A model generated the notes under the pieces. It was not told where the DNA came from. It ran no database searches and worked only from the letters and a program-made list of their open reading frames with translations. This document shows, one piece after another, positions 26,426 to 39,669 of a stretch of 64,000 nt of DNA; position 1 is the stretch's first letter; every line of letters begins with the position of its first letter. The position numbers and the translations under genes were made by a program. Origin of the DNA: Pseudomonadota bacterium (lineage in GTDB: Bacteria; Pseudomonadota; Gammaproteobacteria; Burkholderiales; Burkholderiaceae_C); the NCBI GenBank assembly GCA_963205115.1, contig CAUJHV010000063.1, forward strand, positions 1 to 64,000, given 5' to 3'.

Positions 26426-27118
26426 TCAGTCGCTGCTGCTGGTCAGGCCGAGCACGGCCAGCAGGCTCTGGAAGACGTTGTACAGGCTCAGGTACACGCC
26501 CAGGGTCGCGGTGATGTAGTTGTCTTCTTCGCCGTCGCGCACGCGCTTGAGGTCATAGAGGATGAAGGCGCTGAAGATGCCGATGGCCAGCACCGACAGC
26601 GTCAGCATCAGCGCGCTGGACTGGATGAAGAAGTTCGCCAGCATCGCCACCACCAGCATGATGGCGCCGATGAACAGCCACTTGCCCATCGAGGACAGGT
26701 CGCGCTTGATCATGGTCGACAGCAGGGCCATGCCGCCGAAGATGGCCGCCGTGCCGGTGAAGGCCGTCATCACCAGGCCGGTGCCGTTGTTCATGCCTAG
26801 CACCACCGCCAGCATGCGCGACAGCATCAGGCCCATGAAGAAGGTGAAGCCCAGCAGCAGCGGCACGCCGGCCGCCGAGTTCTTTTTCTTCTCGATGGCG
26901 AAGATGAAGCCGTAGGCGCCGACCATGAAGACGATCAGGCCGATGCCCGGCGTCAGCACATTGTTGAAGCCGCTCACCAGGCCGATCCAGGCGCCCAGCA
27001 CCGTCGGGATCATCGACAGCGCGAGCAGCCAGTAGGTATTGCGCAGCACGCGGTTGCGCTGGGCGACGGCAGTGGCGCTGCCCATCACCGGGGTTGCCAA
27101 GTCGTGGTTCAGGTTCAT
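26426..27118 (-). CDS. Bax inhibitor-1 / YccA family membrane protein
   Basis: 230 residues with seven hydrophobic segments and the BI-1 C-terminal pattern: an ILYDLKRVRDGEEDNYITATLGVYLSLYNVF stretch that includes the conserved Asp residues of the pH-sensing/Ca2+-leak site. An EKKKNS cytoplasmic loop lies between spans 2 and 3. Related bacterial proteins (YccA, YbhL) interact with FtsH or act as ion channels; the role here is not shown. It is a single gene with its own terminator. Confidence 0.9.
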   Translation of the reverse strand: MNLNHDLATPVMGSATAVAQRNRVLRNTYWLLALSMIPTVLGAWIGLVSGFNNVLTPGIGLIVFMVGAYGFIFAIEKKKNSAAGVPLLLGFTFFMGLMLSRMLAVVLGMNNGTGLVMTAFTGTAAIFGGMALLSTMIKRDLSSMGKWLFIGAIMLVVAMLANFFIQSSALMLTLSVLAIGIFSAFILYDLKRVRDGEEDNYITATLGVYLSLYNVFQSLLAVLGLTSSSD

Positions 27119-27318
27119 CAGTGCTCCTCGTTGGAATACGCGCGTTCAAATGGCGGCAGTCCGCCATCGACCCGAGCCGGCAGCGCCGGCCCTCTGTGCT
27201 CAGAGTGTGCACGAGGCCGCAGGGTTCCGTCCATACGCAATCCTGAGGGTACACCCGGGCGCAAGGCCCCTCGGGTGTGCGGGCGGATGGGAGGGTCGCC
27301 CGCCGCGTTCGCCGGCTC

Positions 27319-28104
27319 TCAGGCCTCGGGCGGGCGGACGGTGACCTGGCTGTAGCCGCCGTCGACGTACATGATCTCGGCGCTGACACCGGCGGCCAGG
27401 TCGGACATCAGGAAGGCCGCGGCATTGCCGACGTCTTCGATCGTGACCGCGCGGCGGATGGGCGTGGTCGCGGCAAATTCGGTCAGCAGCTTGCCGAAGT
27501 CCTTGATGCCGGAGGCGGCGAGGGTCTTGATCGGGCCGGCGGAGATGCCGTTGACGCGCACGCCCTTGGCGCCCAGGCTCTGCGCGAGGTAGCGCACGCT
27601 GGATTCCAGCGCCGCCTTGGCCAGGCCCATGGTGTTGTAGTTGGGCACGTAGCGCACGGCGCCCAGGTAGCTCAGCGTCAGCAGCGCCGCGCCGGGGCGC
27701 AGCATCGGCGCGGCGGCCTTGGCCATGGCCGGGAAGCTGTAGGCCGAGATGTCCATCGCGATGCGGAAGTTCTCGCGCGACATGCCGTCGAGGAAATCCC
27801 CGCCGATGGCTTCGCGCGGGGCGAAGCCGATCGAGTGCACAAAGCCGTCGAACTGCGGCCAGGTTTCGCCCAGCTGCGCGAAGGTGCGTGCGATCTGCTC
27901 ATCGCTGCCGACGTCGCAGTCGAAAGTGAGCGTGGAGTCGAATTCGGCGGCAAATTCGGTGATGCGGTCCTTGAAGCGGTCGCCGACATAACTGAATGCC
28001 AGTTCGGCGCCCTCGCGGTGGCAGGCCTTGGCGATGCCGTAGGCCATGGAACGGTTGTTCAGCACCCCGGTGATCAGGAAGCGCTTGCCGGAAAGAAAGC
28101 CCAT
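27319..28104 (-). CDS. fabI: Enoyl-[acyl-carrier-protein] reductase FabI
   Basis: 261 residues, the usual FabI length. It carries the FabI nucleotide motif (GVLNNRSMAYGIA), the SIGFAPREA loop, and catalytic Tyr146, Tyr156 and Lys163 at the same numbering as E. coli FabI. It reduces trans-2-enoyl-ACP with NADH in fatty-acid elongation. It is divergent from rimP with 274 bases between. Confidence 0.96.
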   Translation of the reverse strand: MGFLSGKRFLITGVLNNRSMAYGIAKACHREGAELAFSYVGDRFKDRITEFAAEFDSTLTFDCDVGSDEQIARTFAQLGETWPQFDGFVHSIGFAPREAIGGDFLDGMSRENFRIAMDISAYSFPAMAKAAAPMLRPGAALLTLSYLGAVRYVPNYNTMGLAKAALESSVRYLAQSLGAKGVRVNGISAGPIKTLAASGIKDFGKLLTEFAATTPIRRAVTIEDVGNAAAFLMSDLAAGVSAEIMYVDGGYSQVTVRPPEA

Positions 28105-28252
28105 GTGCGGTGGTCCCGGTTGATTCTTGGTGTGATTGGCGTCCGGTCCCGCGCGGGATGCGGGGCGGCCCGGTGGCGTCGGGCATTAGCACAACGCGAG
28201 CCGCGGATTTTCACATGGGCCTGCGACGAGCTCTCGGCCGCGGCCTGCGCCG

Positions 28253-28281
28253 TTGATCTGTCACGGCGGCGTGCCTATAAT
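28253..28281 (+). promoter_or_regulatory. Sigma-70 promoter of the rimP-nusA-infB operon
   Basis: TTGATC (28253-28258) and a perfect TATAAT (28276-28281) separated by 17 bases, about 100 bases upstream of rimP. Transcription should begin near 28288. Confidence 0.75.
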
Positions 28282-28304
28282 GCGAGTTTCGCTGAATTGT
28301 CGAG

Positions 28305-28333
28305 TGGGCGGATTCATCCAGCCCATTTTTTTT
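28305..28333 (+). terminator. Attenuator-like hairpin in the rimP-nusA leader
   Basis: TGGGC (28305-28309) pairs with GCCCA (28321-28325), and GGA (28310-28312) with TCC (28317-28319) around a four-base loop, leaving one bulged A. Eight Ts follow at 28326-28333. It is an intrinsic-terminator shape placed only about 20 bases after the expected transcription start, with no upstream plus-strand gene to terminate. Confidence 0.6.
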
Positions 28334-28378
28334 GGCCGCATCGTTTTTTCGCTTTTAACCACGGGGTAACTCCAGGGC

Positions 28379-28960
28379 ATGGGTCTGACGTCTGGCTGGC
28401 ACGCATCGATCGAGCGCACGGTCACCGGGTTGGGATATGACCTGGTGGATGTGGAGCGTTCGGCGCGCGGCCTTCTGCGCGTCTACATCGACCGCCTGCC
28501 GGGCCATGTCTACCCGGAAGCGCAAGGCGCGGGCGAACACGTGACGGTGGACGATTGCGAGGCCGTGACGCGGCAGCTGCTGTATGCGCTCGAAGTCGAT
28601 GCGGTCGACTACGAGCGGCTGGAGGTCTCCTCGCCGGGCCTGGACCGGCCGCTGAAGAAACCGGCCGACTACCAGCGGTTTGCCGGGCAGGCCATCGACG
28701 TGGGTTTCAAGTTGCCGTTCCAGGGGCGCAGGCACTGGAAGGGCGTGTTGCAAGCAGGAGCCACGCCCGAAGCGTGGTGTCTGGTGTTGGAAGGTGACAA
28801 GGCTGGCAGTGAACTGGCCTTCACGTTGGAAGAGGTGCGCGAGGCTCGCCTCGTGCCGGTGATCGATTTCAAGCGGGGGCGTGGTCAAGCCAGTCCCGGC
28901 GGGCACGCCAAGCGTCCGCCGCAAGCCGCGAAGGTAGACGAAAGGTCCGAGAAGCAATGA
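28379..28960 (+). CDS. rimP: Ribosome maturation factor RimP
   Basis: 193 residues with the RimP N-terminal alpha/beta domain (GYDLVDVERSARGLLRVYIDR), the motif YERLEVSSPGLDRPLKKPADY and a Sm-like C-terminal domain, ending in a charged tail of about 25 residues. Required for 30S subunit maturation. The stop overlaps the nusA ATG (ATGA), so translation is coupled. Confidence 0.95.
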   Translation: MGLTSGWHASIERTVTGLGYDLVDVERSARGLLRVYIDRLPGHVYPEAQGAGEHVTVDDCEAVTRQLLYALEVDAVDYERLEVSSPGLDRPLKKPADYQRFAGQAIDVGFKLPFQGRRHWKGVLQAGATPEAWCLVLEGDKAGSELAFTLEEVREARLVPVIDFKRGRGQASPGGHAKRPPQAAKVDERSEKQ

Positions 28961-30435
28961 ACCGCGAATTGCTGATGTTGGTGGATGCGATTTCCCGCGA
29001 GAAATCCGTCGAGCGCGAAGTGGTTTTCGGCGCTGTGGAAGCAGCGCTGGCTTCGGCCACCAAGAAGCTGCATGGCGGCGAGGTGGACATCCGCGTGGCC
29101 ATCGACCGCGAGACCGGCGAATACGAGACCTTCCGGCGCTGGCACGTCGTGCCCAACGACGCCGGCCTGCAGATCCCCGACGCCGAGATGCTGCTCTTCG
29201 AAGCCCAGGAACAGATCCCTGACATCGAAGAAGGCGACTACATCGAAGAGCCGATCGACTCCGTGCCGATCGGCCGCATCGGTGCGCAGGCCGCCAAGCA
29301 GGTCATCCTGCAGAAGATCCGCGACGCCGAGCGCGAGCAGCTGCTCAACGATTTCCTCTCGCGCGGCGAGCGGATCTTCGTGGGCACGGTCAAGCGCATG
29401 GACAAGGGCGACATCATTGTCGAGAGCGGTCGTGTCGAAGGGCGCCTCAAGCGCAGCGAGATGATCCAGAAGGAAAACCTGCGCACGGGCGACCGCGTGC
29501 GGGCCTACATCGGCGGCATCGACCCCACGCAGCGCGGCGCGCAGATCATGCTGTCGCGCAGCTCGCCGGAGTTCATGAAGGAACTCTTCGCGCAGGAAGT
29601 GCCCGAGATCGAGCAGGGCCTGCTGGAAATCAAGAGCTGCGCGCGTGATTCGGGCAGCCGTGCCAAGATTGCCGTCGTCTCGCACGACCGGCGCGTCGAT
29701 CCCATCGGCACCTGCGTGGGTGTGCGCGGCTCGCGTGTCACGGCCGTGACGAACGAGCTGGCCGGCGAACGGGTGGACATCGTGCTGTGGTCCGAGGACC
29801 CGGCGCAGTTCGTGATCGGCGCGCTGGCGCCGGCCAACGTACAGTCCATCGTCGTCGACGAAGAGAAACACGCCATGGACGTGGTGGTCGACGAGGAAAA
29901 CCTCGCCATCGCCATCGGCCGCGGCGGCCAGAACGTGCGCCTGGCGTCCGATCTGACCGGCTGGCGCATCAATATCATGACGGCCGAAGAGTCGCAGGCC
30001 AAGCAGGCCGGTGAAAGCGATTCGGTGCGCAAGCTCTTCGTCGACAAGCTCGACGTGGACGAAGAAGTGGCGGACATCCTGATCGCCGAAGGCTTCACCA
30101 GCCTGGAAGAAGTGGCCTATGTGCCGCTGCAGGAAATGCTCGAGATCGAATCCTTCGACGAGGACACCGTCAACGAGCTGCGCACCCGTGCCAAGGACGC
30201 GCTGCTGACGATGGAGATCGAGAAGGAAGAGAAGGTCGAGGAGGTCTCGCAGGACCTGCGCGATCTGGATGGCATGTCACCGGAACTCGTGGCCAAGCTG
30301 GCCGCCGGTGGTGTGCACACCCGTGACGACCTGGCGGACCTGGCCGTCGACGAACTGACCGAAATGTCGGGCGTCGACGAAGAGAAGGCCAAGGCCCTGA
30401 TCATGAAGGCGCGTGAACACTGGTTCACGGCCTGA
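28957..30435 (+). CDS. nusA: Transcription termination/antitermination protein NusA
   Basis: 492 residues, the proteobacterial length. N-terminal RNA-polymerase-binding domain (residues 1-125), S1 domain (about 135-200), two KH domains (the second near VVVDEENLAIAIGRGGQNV) and two C-terminal acidic repeats that contact alpha-CTD/N protein. It governs pausing, termination and antitermination. The leader upstream of rimP contains a terminator hairpin that NusA itself could act on (see findings). Confidence 0.97.
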   Translation: MNRELLMLVDAISREKSVEREVVFGAVEAALASATKKLHGGEVDIRVAIDRETGEYETFRRWHVVPNDAGLQIPDAEMLLFEAQEQIPDIEEGDYIEEPIDSVPIGRIGAQAAKQVILQKIRDAEREQLLNDFLSRGERIFVGTVKRMDKGDIIVESGRVEGRLKRSEMIQKENLRTGDRVRAYIGGIDPTQRGAQIMLSRSSPEFMKELFAQEVPEIEQGLLEIKSCARDSGSRAKIAVVSHDRRVDPIGTCVGVRGSRVTAVTNELAGERVDIVLWSEDPAQFVIGALAPANVQSIVVDEEKHAMDVVVDEENLAIAIGRGGQNVRLASDLTGWRINIMTAEESQAKQAGESDSVRKLFVDKLDVDEEVADILIAEGFTSLEEVAYVPLQEMLEIESFDEDTVNELRTRAKDALLTMEIEKEEKVEEVSQDLRDLDGMSPELVAKLAAGGVHTRDDLADLAVDELTEMSGVDEEKAKALIMKAREHWFTA

Positions 30436-30501
30436 GCATGGACACCACAGAACCTATCGAGCCATTGCCCGAAGGCCCCGGATACCGAAGGATCGATTCC
30501 C

Positions 30502-33483
<2,982 letters not shown>

Positions 33484-33505
33484 TGCGGGCTGCGCTCCAC
33501 CCGAG

Positions 33506-33542
33506 CAAACCCCGCCGACGCAAACACGGCGGGGTTTGTCTT
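33506..33542 (+). terminator. Intrinsic terminator between infB and rbfA
   Basis: A perfect 12-bp stem, 33506-33517 with 33527-33538, nine-base loop, followed by a short T-rich tail (tcttt). It sits 22 bases after infB and ends 15 bases before rbfA, so it probably lowers expression of rbfA-truB-typA relative to infB without ending the operon entirely. Confidence 0.7.
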
Positions 33543-33557
33543 TGAGGGGTACCCACG

Positions 33558-33926
33558 ATGTCACGCCACAAAAAATCCGCCACCCCCAACCGCAGCTTCC
33601 GCGTGGCCGACCAGATCCAGCGGGATGTGTCGGAACTCATCCGCGAGTTGAAGGACCCACGGGTGGGCATGGTCACGATCAATGCGGTGGACGTCACGCC
33701 GGACTACGCGCACGCCCGGATCTTCTTTTCGGTGCTGGTGGGTGACCACGCGGAAACCGAAGCGGCGCTGAACGAGGCGGCAGGTTTTCTGCGCAACGGC
33801 CTGTTCAAGCGGCTGATGATCCACACCGTGCCCACGCTGCATTTCCAGTTCGACCGCACGACCGAGCGCGCCGCCGACTTGAGCGCCCTGATCCAGCGGG
33901 CCAACGCCACACGCGCCAAGGAATGA
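33558..33926 (+). CDS. rbfA: Ribosome-binding factor A
   Basis: 122 residues with a KH-like RbfA fold: RVADQIQRDVSELIRELKDP near the N-terminus and the RIFFSVLVGD strand, then PTLHFQFDRTTERA at the C-terminus. It assists late 30S maturation and cold adaptation. Its stop overlaps the truB ATG (ATGA). Confidence 0.95.
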   Translation: MSRHKKSATPNRSFRVADQIQRDVSELIRELKDPRVGMVTINAVDVTPDYAHARIFFSVLVGDHAETEAALNEAAGFLRNGLFKRLMIHTVPTLHFQFDRTTERAADLSALIQRANATRAKE

Positions 33927-34933
33927 TTCCCCACGACGCCGCTTCGCGGCCTTCCCACCCCGGCAACGATGCCAGCGCCGCGGCGCCGCAGGACGTGCGG
34001 CGCCCGCCGCGCGCTGCGCGTGTCGTGCGCCGGCCGGTGCACGGCGTGCTGCTGCTGGACAAGCCGGTGGGCCTGTCCAGCCACGACGCCTTGTGGAAGG
34101 CCAAGCGGATGCTGCGTGCGGAAAAGGGCGGCCACACCGGCACGCTCGACCCGCTGGCTTCGGGCCTGCTGCCGCTGTGCTTCGGCGCGGCGACGAAGTT
34201 TTCGCAGGTCAGCTTGGATGCCGACAAGCGCTACCTGGCGACCCTGCACCTGGGCCAGACCCGCGTGGGCGGCGACCTCGAAGGCGAGATCCTGCGCGAG
34301 CGGCCGGTGGCCGTCGACCGTGCCGCCATCGACGCCGCCGTGGCGCGTTTCACCGGCGCCATCGCGCAGGTGCCGCCCATGCACAGCGCGCTCAAGCACC
34401 AGGGCAAGGCGCTGTATGAATATGCCCGCGCCGGCGTCGAGATCGAACGGCCCGCGCGGCACATCACCATCCACGCCATCGATGTGGTCGAGTGGGATGC
34501 CCACCGCCTGGTGCTGGACGTCCAGTGCAGCAAGGGCACCTACATCCGCACGCTGGCCGAAGACATCGGCGAGGCCCTGGGCTGCGGTGCGCACCTCAGC
34601 GGGCTGCGGCGCACGGCCAGCGGTCCGCTGACGCTGGCGCAGGCCGTGACGCTGGAACAATTCGAAGCCCTGGACGAGCCCGGCCGCGAGGCGCTGCTGC
34701 TGCCCGCCGATGCCCTGCTGCAGACGTGGCCCGTGGTGCGCCTGCCCGACGACGAGGCCGGGCGCTTCCTGGCCGGCCTGCGCCGGCGCGTGACGCTGGG
34801 CGACCTGTCCAACGTCCGTGTCTATGGTCCCGACGCGCGTGCCTTTCTGGGCAGCGCACATATCACGGCCGGTGAGCTGATCGCCGACCGGCTGCTGAGT
34901 CCCCTCGAAGTGCAGGCGCTTCTGGCGGCATGA
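33923..34933 (+). CDS. truB: tRNA pseudouridine(55) synthase TruB
   Basis: 336 residues. The catalytic Asp lies in GGHTGTLDPLASGLLP; the KGTYIRTLAEDIG and the C-terminal PUA-like segment are present. It makes pseudouridine 55 in the T-loop of tRNAs. An N-terminal extension of about 35 residues, rich in Pro/Arg/Ala, precedes the conserved GVLLLDKPVGLSSHDAL; the ATGA overlap with rbfA supports the long start. Confidence 0.95.
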   Translation: MIPHDAASRPSHPGNDASAAAPQDVRRPPRAARVVRRPVHGVLLLDKPVGLSSHDALWKAKRMLRAEKGGHTGTLDPLASGLLPLCFGAATKFSQVSLDADKRYLATLHLGQTRVGGDLEGEILRERPVAVDRAAIDAAVARFTGAIAQVPPMHSALKHQGKALYEYARAGVEIERPARHITIHAIDVVEWDAHRLVLDVQCSKGTYIRTLAEDIGEALGCGAHLSGLRRTASGPLTLAQAVTLEQFEALDEPGREALLLPADALLQTWPVVRLPDDEAGRFLAGLRRRVTLGDLSNVRVYGPDARAFLGSAHITAGELIADRLLSPLEVQALLAA

Positions 34934-34971
34934 CGACGAGCGAAACGAACCGCCTGAACGAGCAAATCCCT

Positions 34972-36801
<1,830 letters not shown>

Positions 36802-36822
36802 GCGGCTGAGCGTCTTTCGATC

Positions 36823-37770
36823 ATGCGCCCGGTGAGCCACGCACGCGCCGTGGCGATGATGGTCGTCGCCACGCTGATGTGGAGCATCGCCGGCGTGGTG
36901 TCTCGGCACCTCGAGGCGGCCCGCAGCTTCGAGGTCACCTTCTGGCGAAGCGCCTTCAATGCGCTGGCGCTGCTGGTGATGCTGGCGTGGATGCGCGGGC
37001 CGCGACCGCTGGTGCACTCGCTGCGCACGGGCGGGCGCGCCTTGTGGCTGTCCGGCGCGTGCTGGTGCGTGATGTACACGGCCTTCATGATGGCGCTGAC
37101 GCTGACAACCGTGGCCAACGTGCTGATCACGATGGCGCTGGCGCCGCTGTTCACCGCGCTGCTGGCGCGCTTTGCGCTGCATCACCGCCTGCCCACGCGC
37201 ACCTGGACGGCCATCGTCGTGGCCGGCATCGGCATCGCGTGGATGTACGGCAGCGAGCTCACCGGCGGCGATACGCGCCACCTGTGGGGCACGCTGGTGG
37301 CCGTGTGTGTGCCGATCGCGGCCGCCACCAACTGGACCCTGCTGCAGCACCAGGCCGCGCGGGCGCGCAGTGCCCCGTCGGGCGCGGAGCCGCAGGCCGA
37401 CATGCTCAGCGCCGTGCTGCTGGGCGCCGCGCTGTCCGCCCTGATCACGCTGCCCCTGGCCATGCCCTTCCAGGCCTCGGCGCACGACCTCTCGCTGCTG
37501 GGGCTGCTGGGCGTGGTGCAGTTGGCCATTCCTTGCCTGGTGGCTGTGGTGGCCGCGCGCACGCTCAAGGCGCCGGAGGCCGCGCTGCTGTCGCTGCTGG
37601 AGGTGATCTTCGGCGTGGCCTGGGCCTGGCTCGGCGCGGGTGAAGCGCCCAGCACGGCGGTGCTGGGCGGCGGCGCGCTGGTGCTGCTGGCCCTGGCCAC
37701 GAACGAGGCGGTGGCGCTGCGCAGCAGCCCCCCAGCGGCGGCAGCCCGCACGGTCACGACCCAGGGGTAA
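36823..37770 (+). CDS. DMT-superfamily (EamA) transporter
   Basis: 315 residues with about ten hydrophobic segments arranged as two EamA repeats (MMVVATLMWSIAGVVSR and, in the second half, LLGVVQLAIPCLVAVVAARTLKAPEAALLSLLEVIFG). The family exports amino acids and other metabolites; the substrate is not readable. It starts 21 bases after typA and may be read through from it. The Ala/Ser/Thr-rich C-terminal 20 residues are cytoplasmic. Confidence 0.85.
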   Translation: MRPVSHARAVAMMVVATLMWSIAGVVSRHLEAARSFEVTFWRSAFNALALLVMLAWMRGPRPLVHSLRTGGRALWLSGACWCVMYTAFMMALTLTTVANVLITMALAPLFTALLARFALHHRLPTRTWTAIVVAGIGIAWMYGSELTGGDTRHLWGTLVAVCVPIAAATNWTLLQHQAARARSAPSGAEPQADMLSAVLLGAALSALITLPLAMPFQASAHDLSLLGLLGVVQLAIPCLVAVVAARTLKAPEAALLSLLEVIFGVAWAWLGAGEAPSTAVLGGGALVLLALATNEAVALRSSPPAAAARTVTTQG

Positions 37771-37927
37771 ACCCGGGGCGCTGCCCGCGACGGTCGAAGA
37801 CCTGTCGCCAGGTCATCGTGGACTGGCGGACACGTGCGGCGCAGCGAACGGTTCGGACATGCGTTTTCATGTGTCGAAATCGGGCTGCGGGCGTACTAGC
37901 ATGCAGGTCGAATCCGAGGGGACCTGC

Positions 37928-39634
37928 ATGAGCATGAAACAGCTGTCCGGACTGGACGCCACGTTCCTGTATCTCGAGACGCCCGAGATGCCCATGCACG
38001 TGGGCGCCATGCATCTCCTGGAATTGCCTGCGGGCTACAAGGGCCGCTTCGTGCGCGACCTGCGGCGGCACATCGCCTCGCGCCTGCCGGCGGCGCCCGC
38101 GCTGCGGCGGCGCGTCTGGTTGATGCCGCTGAACCTGGCCAATCCGGCCTGGGTGGATGCCGAGCCCAAGCTGGAAGACCACATCGTCGAGATCCGCCTG
38201 CCGCGCGGCGAGACCCAGGGTGCCGACGCGCTGCAGCTGATGGAGGCACAGGTCTCCAGCCTGCATGCGGTGCTGCTGGACCGCAACAAGCCGCTGTGGA
38301 AGATGCATGTGATCGAAGGCCTGCCGCGTTCGCCCGCGGGCCACAAGCAGGTCGGTGTCTACACGCAGCTGCACCATGCGGCGGTCGACGGCCAGGCGGC
38401 GGTGGCGCTGGCCAACGTGCTGCTCGATGTGACGCCGCAGCCGCGCGAAATCGAGCTGCGGCCGTCCAAGCGCAAGAAGACCTTCCAGCTCGACATGGTG
38501 GAAATGCTGCGCGGCGCGCTGGGCCGCGAGGCCGCCCAGGTGGCGCGCATCGTGCGTGAGCTGCCGGCCACTGTCGGCACGCTGGCCGGTGCGGCGCGCA
38601 CGGCACTGGGCCACTCGGGGCTGGTCGGCAAGGGCAAGTCCAGCGGCAACGTCACGCTGGCACCGGCCACGCCACTGAACGTGTCCGTCACGCGCGAGCG
38701 CGCCTTCGGTGCGGTCAGCCTGCCGCTGAAGGACCTGAAGTTCCTCGCACGCGCGCACGGCGCGACGCTCAACGACATGGTGCTGATGCTGTGCTCGACG
38801 GCGCTGCGCCGCTACCTCTCGCGCCACCACAAGCTGCCGCGCAAGAGTCTCGTGGCGGCCGTGCCCATCACGCTGCGCGAGGCGGGTGACACCAACCCGG
38901 ACAACCAGGCTTCGATGAGTCTCATCAGCCTGGGCACGAACCTGGCCGATCCGCGCCGCCGCCTGCAGCACATCGTCGCGGCCAGCCAGGCGATGAAGGC
39001 GACGATGGGCAGCATGAAGAGCATCTTGCCGACGGACTTCCCGTCCATTGGCGTGCCCTGGCTGATGGAGGCTGCGGCCTCGCTCTATGGCAAGGCCAAG
39101 GTGGCCGAGCGCATCCCGCAGGTGGCCAACGTGGTCATCTCCAACGTACCCGGCCCGCAGGTCCCGCTGTACCTGGCCGGCGCGCGCATGCGCACCAACT
39201 ACCCGGCCAGCATCGTCGTGCACGGGCTGGCGCTGAACGTGACCGTGCAGAGTTTCGACCAGTCGATGGACTTCGGCCTGATGGCCGATGCCCGCGCGAT
39301 GCCCGACGTGCGCGCGCTGGCGCAGGACCTGACCGTGGCTTTCGACGACGTGCGCGCGCTGCTGCTGCCGCACGAAGCCGCGGCCGAGGAGGCCGGCACG
39401 CCGGTGCAGCGCGTCAGCCGCGCCGCGCGCACGATCTCCAGCCGCGTGGCCGACAGCGTCACCGGGGCTGTCACCGGAGTGGGGGGGGCTGTGACGGAAT
39501 CGATGACCGATGCCGTGGCCCGGGCAGTCAAGGGCACCGTGGCCCGTACCGTCGAAGAAGGCTTGAAAGCTGTCACCCGCGCGACCACCCGGTCTAGGGC
39601 ATCCGCTCCAGTTGCGAAGCGGCGTTCTCGCTAG
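37928..39634 (+). CDS. Wax ester synthase / diacylglycerol acyltransferase
   Basis: 568 residues. The catalytic motif HHAAVDG (149-155) and the family NVVISNVPGP near 400 are present. It esterifies fatty alcohols or diacylglycerol with acyl-CoA, giving neutral-lipid stores. The usual domain ends near residue 485; the last 76 residues are an unusual Val/Thr/Ala-rich amphipathic tail followed by a basic end (KRRSR), possibly a membrane or lipid-droplet anchor. The tail contains an 8-G run (39481-39488). A GAGGGG ribosome site precedes ATG 37928. Two hydrolase genes follow in the same direction. Confidence 0.88.
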   Translation: MSMKQLSGLDATFLYLETPEMPMHVGAMHLLELPAGYKGRFVRDLRRHIASRLPAAPALRRRVWLMPLNLANPAWVDAEPKLEDHIVEIRLPRGETQGADALQLMEAQVSSLHAVLLDRNKPLWKMHVIEGLPRSPAGHKQVGVYTQLHHAAVDGQAAVALANVLLDVTPQPREIELRPSKRKKTFQLDMVEMLRGALGREAAQVARIVRELPATVGTLAGAARTALGHSGLVGKGKSSGNVTLAPATPLNVSVTRERAFGAVSLPLKDLKFLARAHGATLNDMVLMLCSTALRRYLSRHHKLPRKSLVAAVPITLREAGDTNPDNQASMSLISLGTNLADPRRRLQHIVAASQAMKATMGSMKSILPTDFPSIGVPWLMEAAASLYGKAKVAERIPQVANVVISNVPGPQVPLYLAGARMRTNYPASIVVHGLALNVTVQSFDQSMDFGLMADARAMPDVRALAQDLTVAFDDVRALLLPHEAAAEEAGTPVQRVSRAARTISSRVADSVTGAVTGVGGAVTESMTDAVARAVKGTVARTVEEGLKAVTRATTRSRASAPVAKRRSR

Positions 39635-39669
39635 GATGGCTTCATCGAAAGCATCCTGAGCACCGAGGC

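Noticed and set aside
28334..28352. Second T-run (six Ts) after the rimP leader hairpin as another terminator
   Set aside because: No stable stem precedes it within the required distance.
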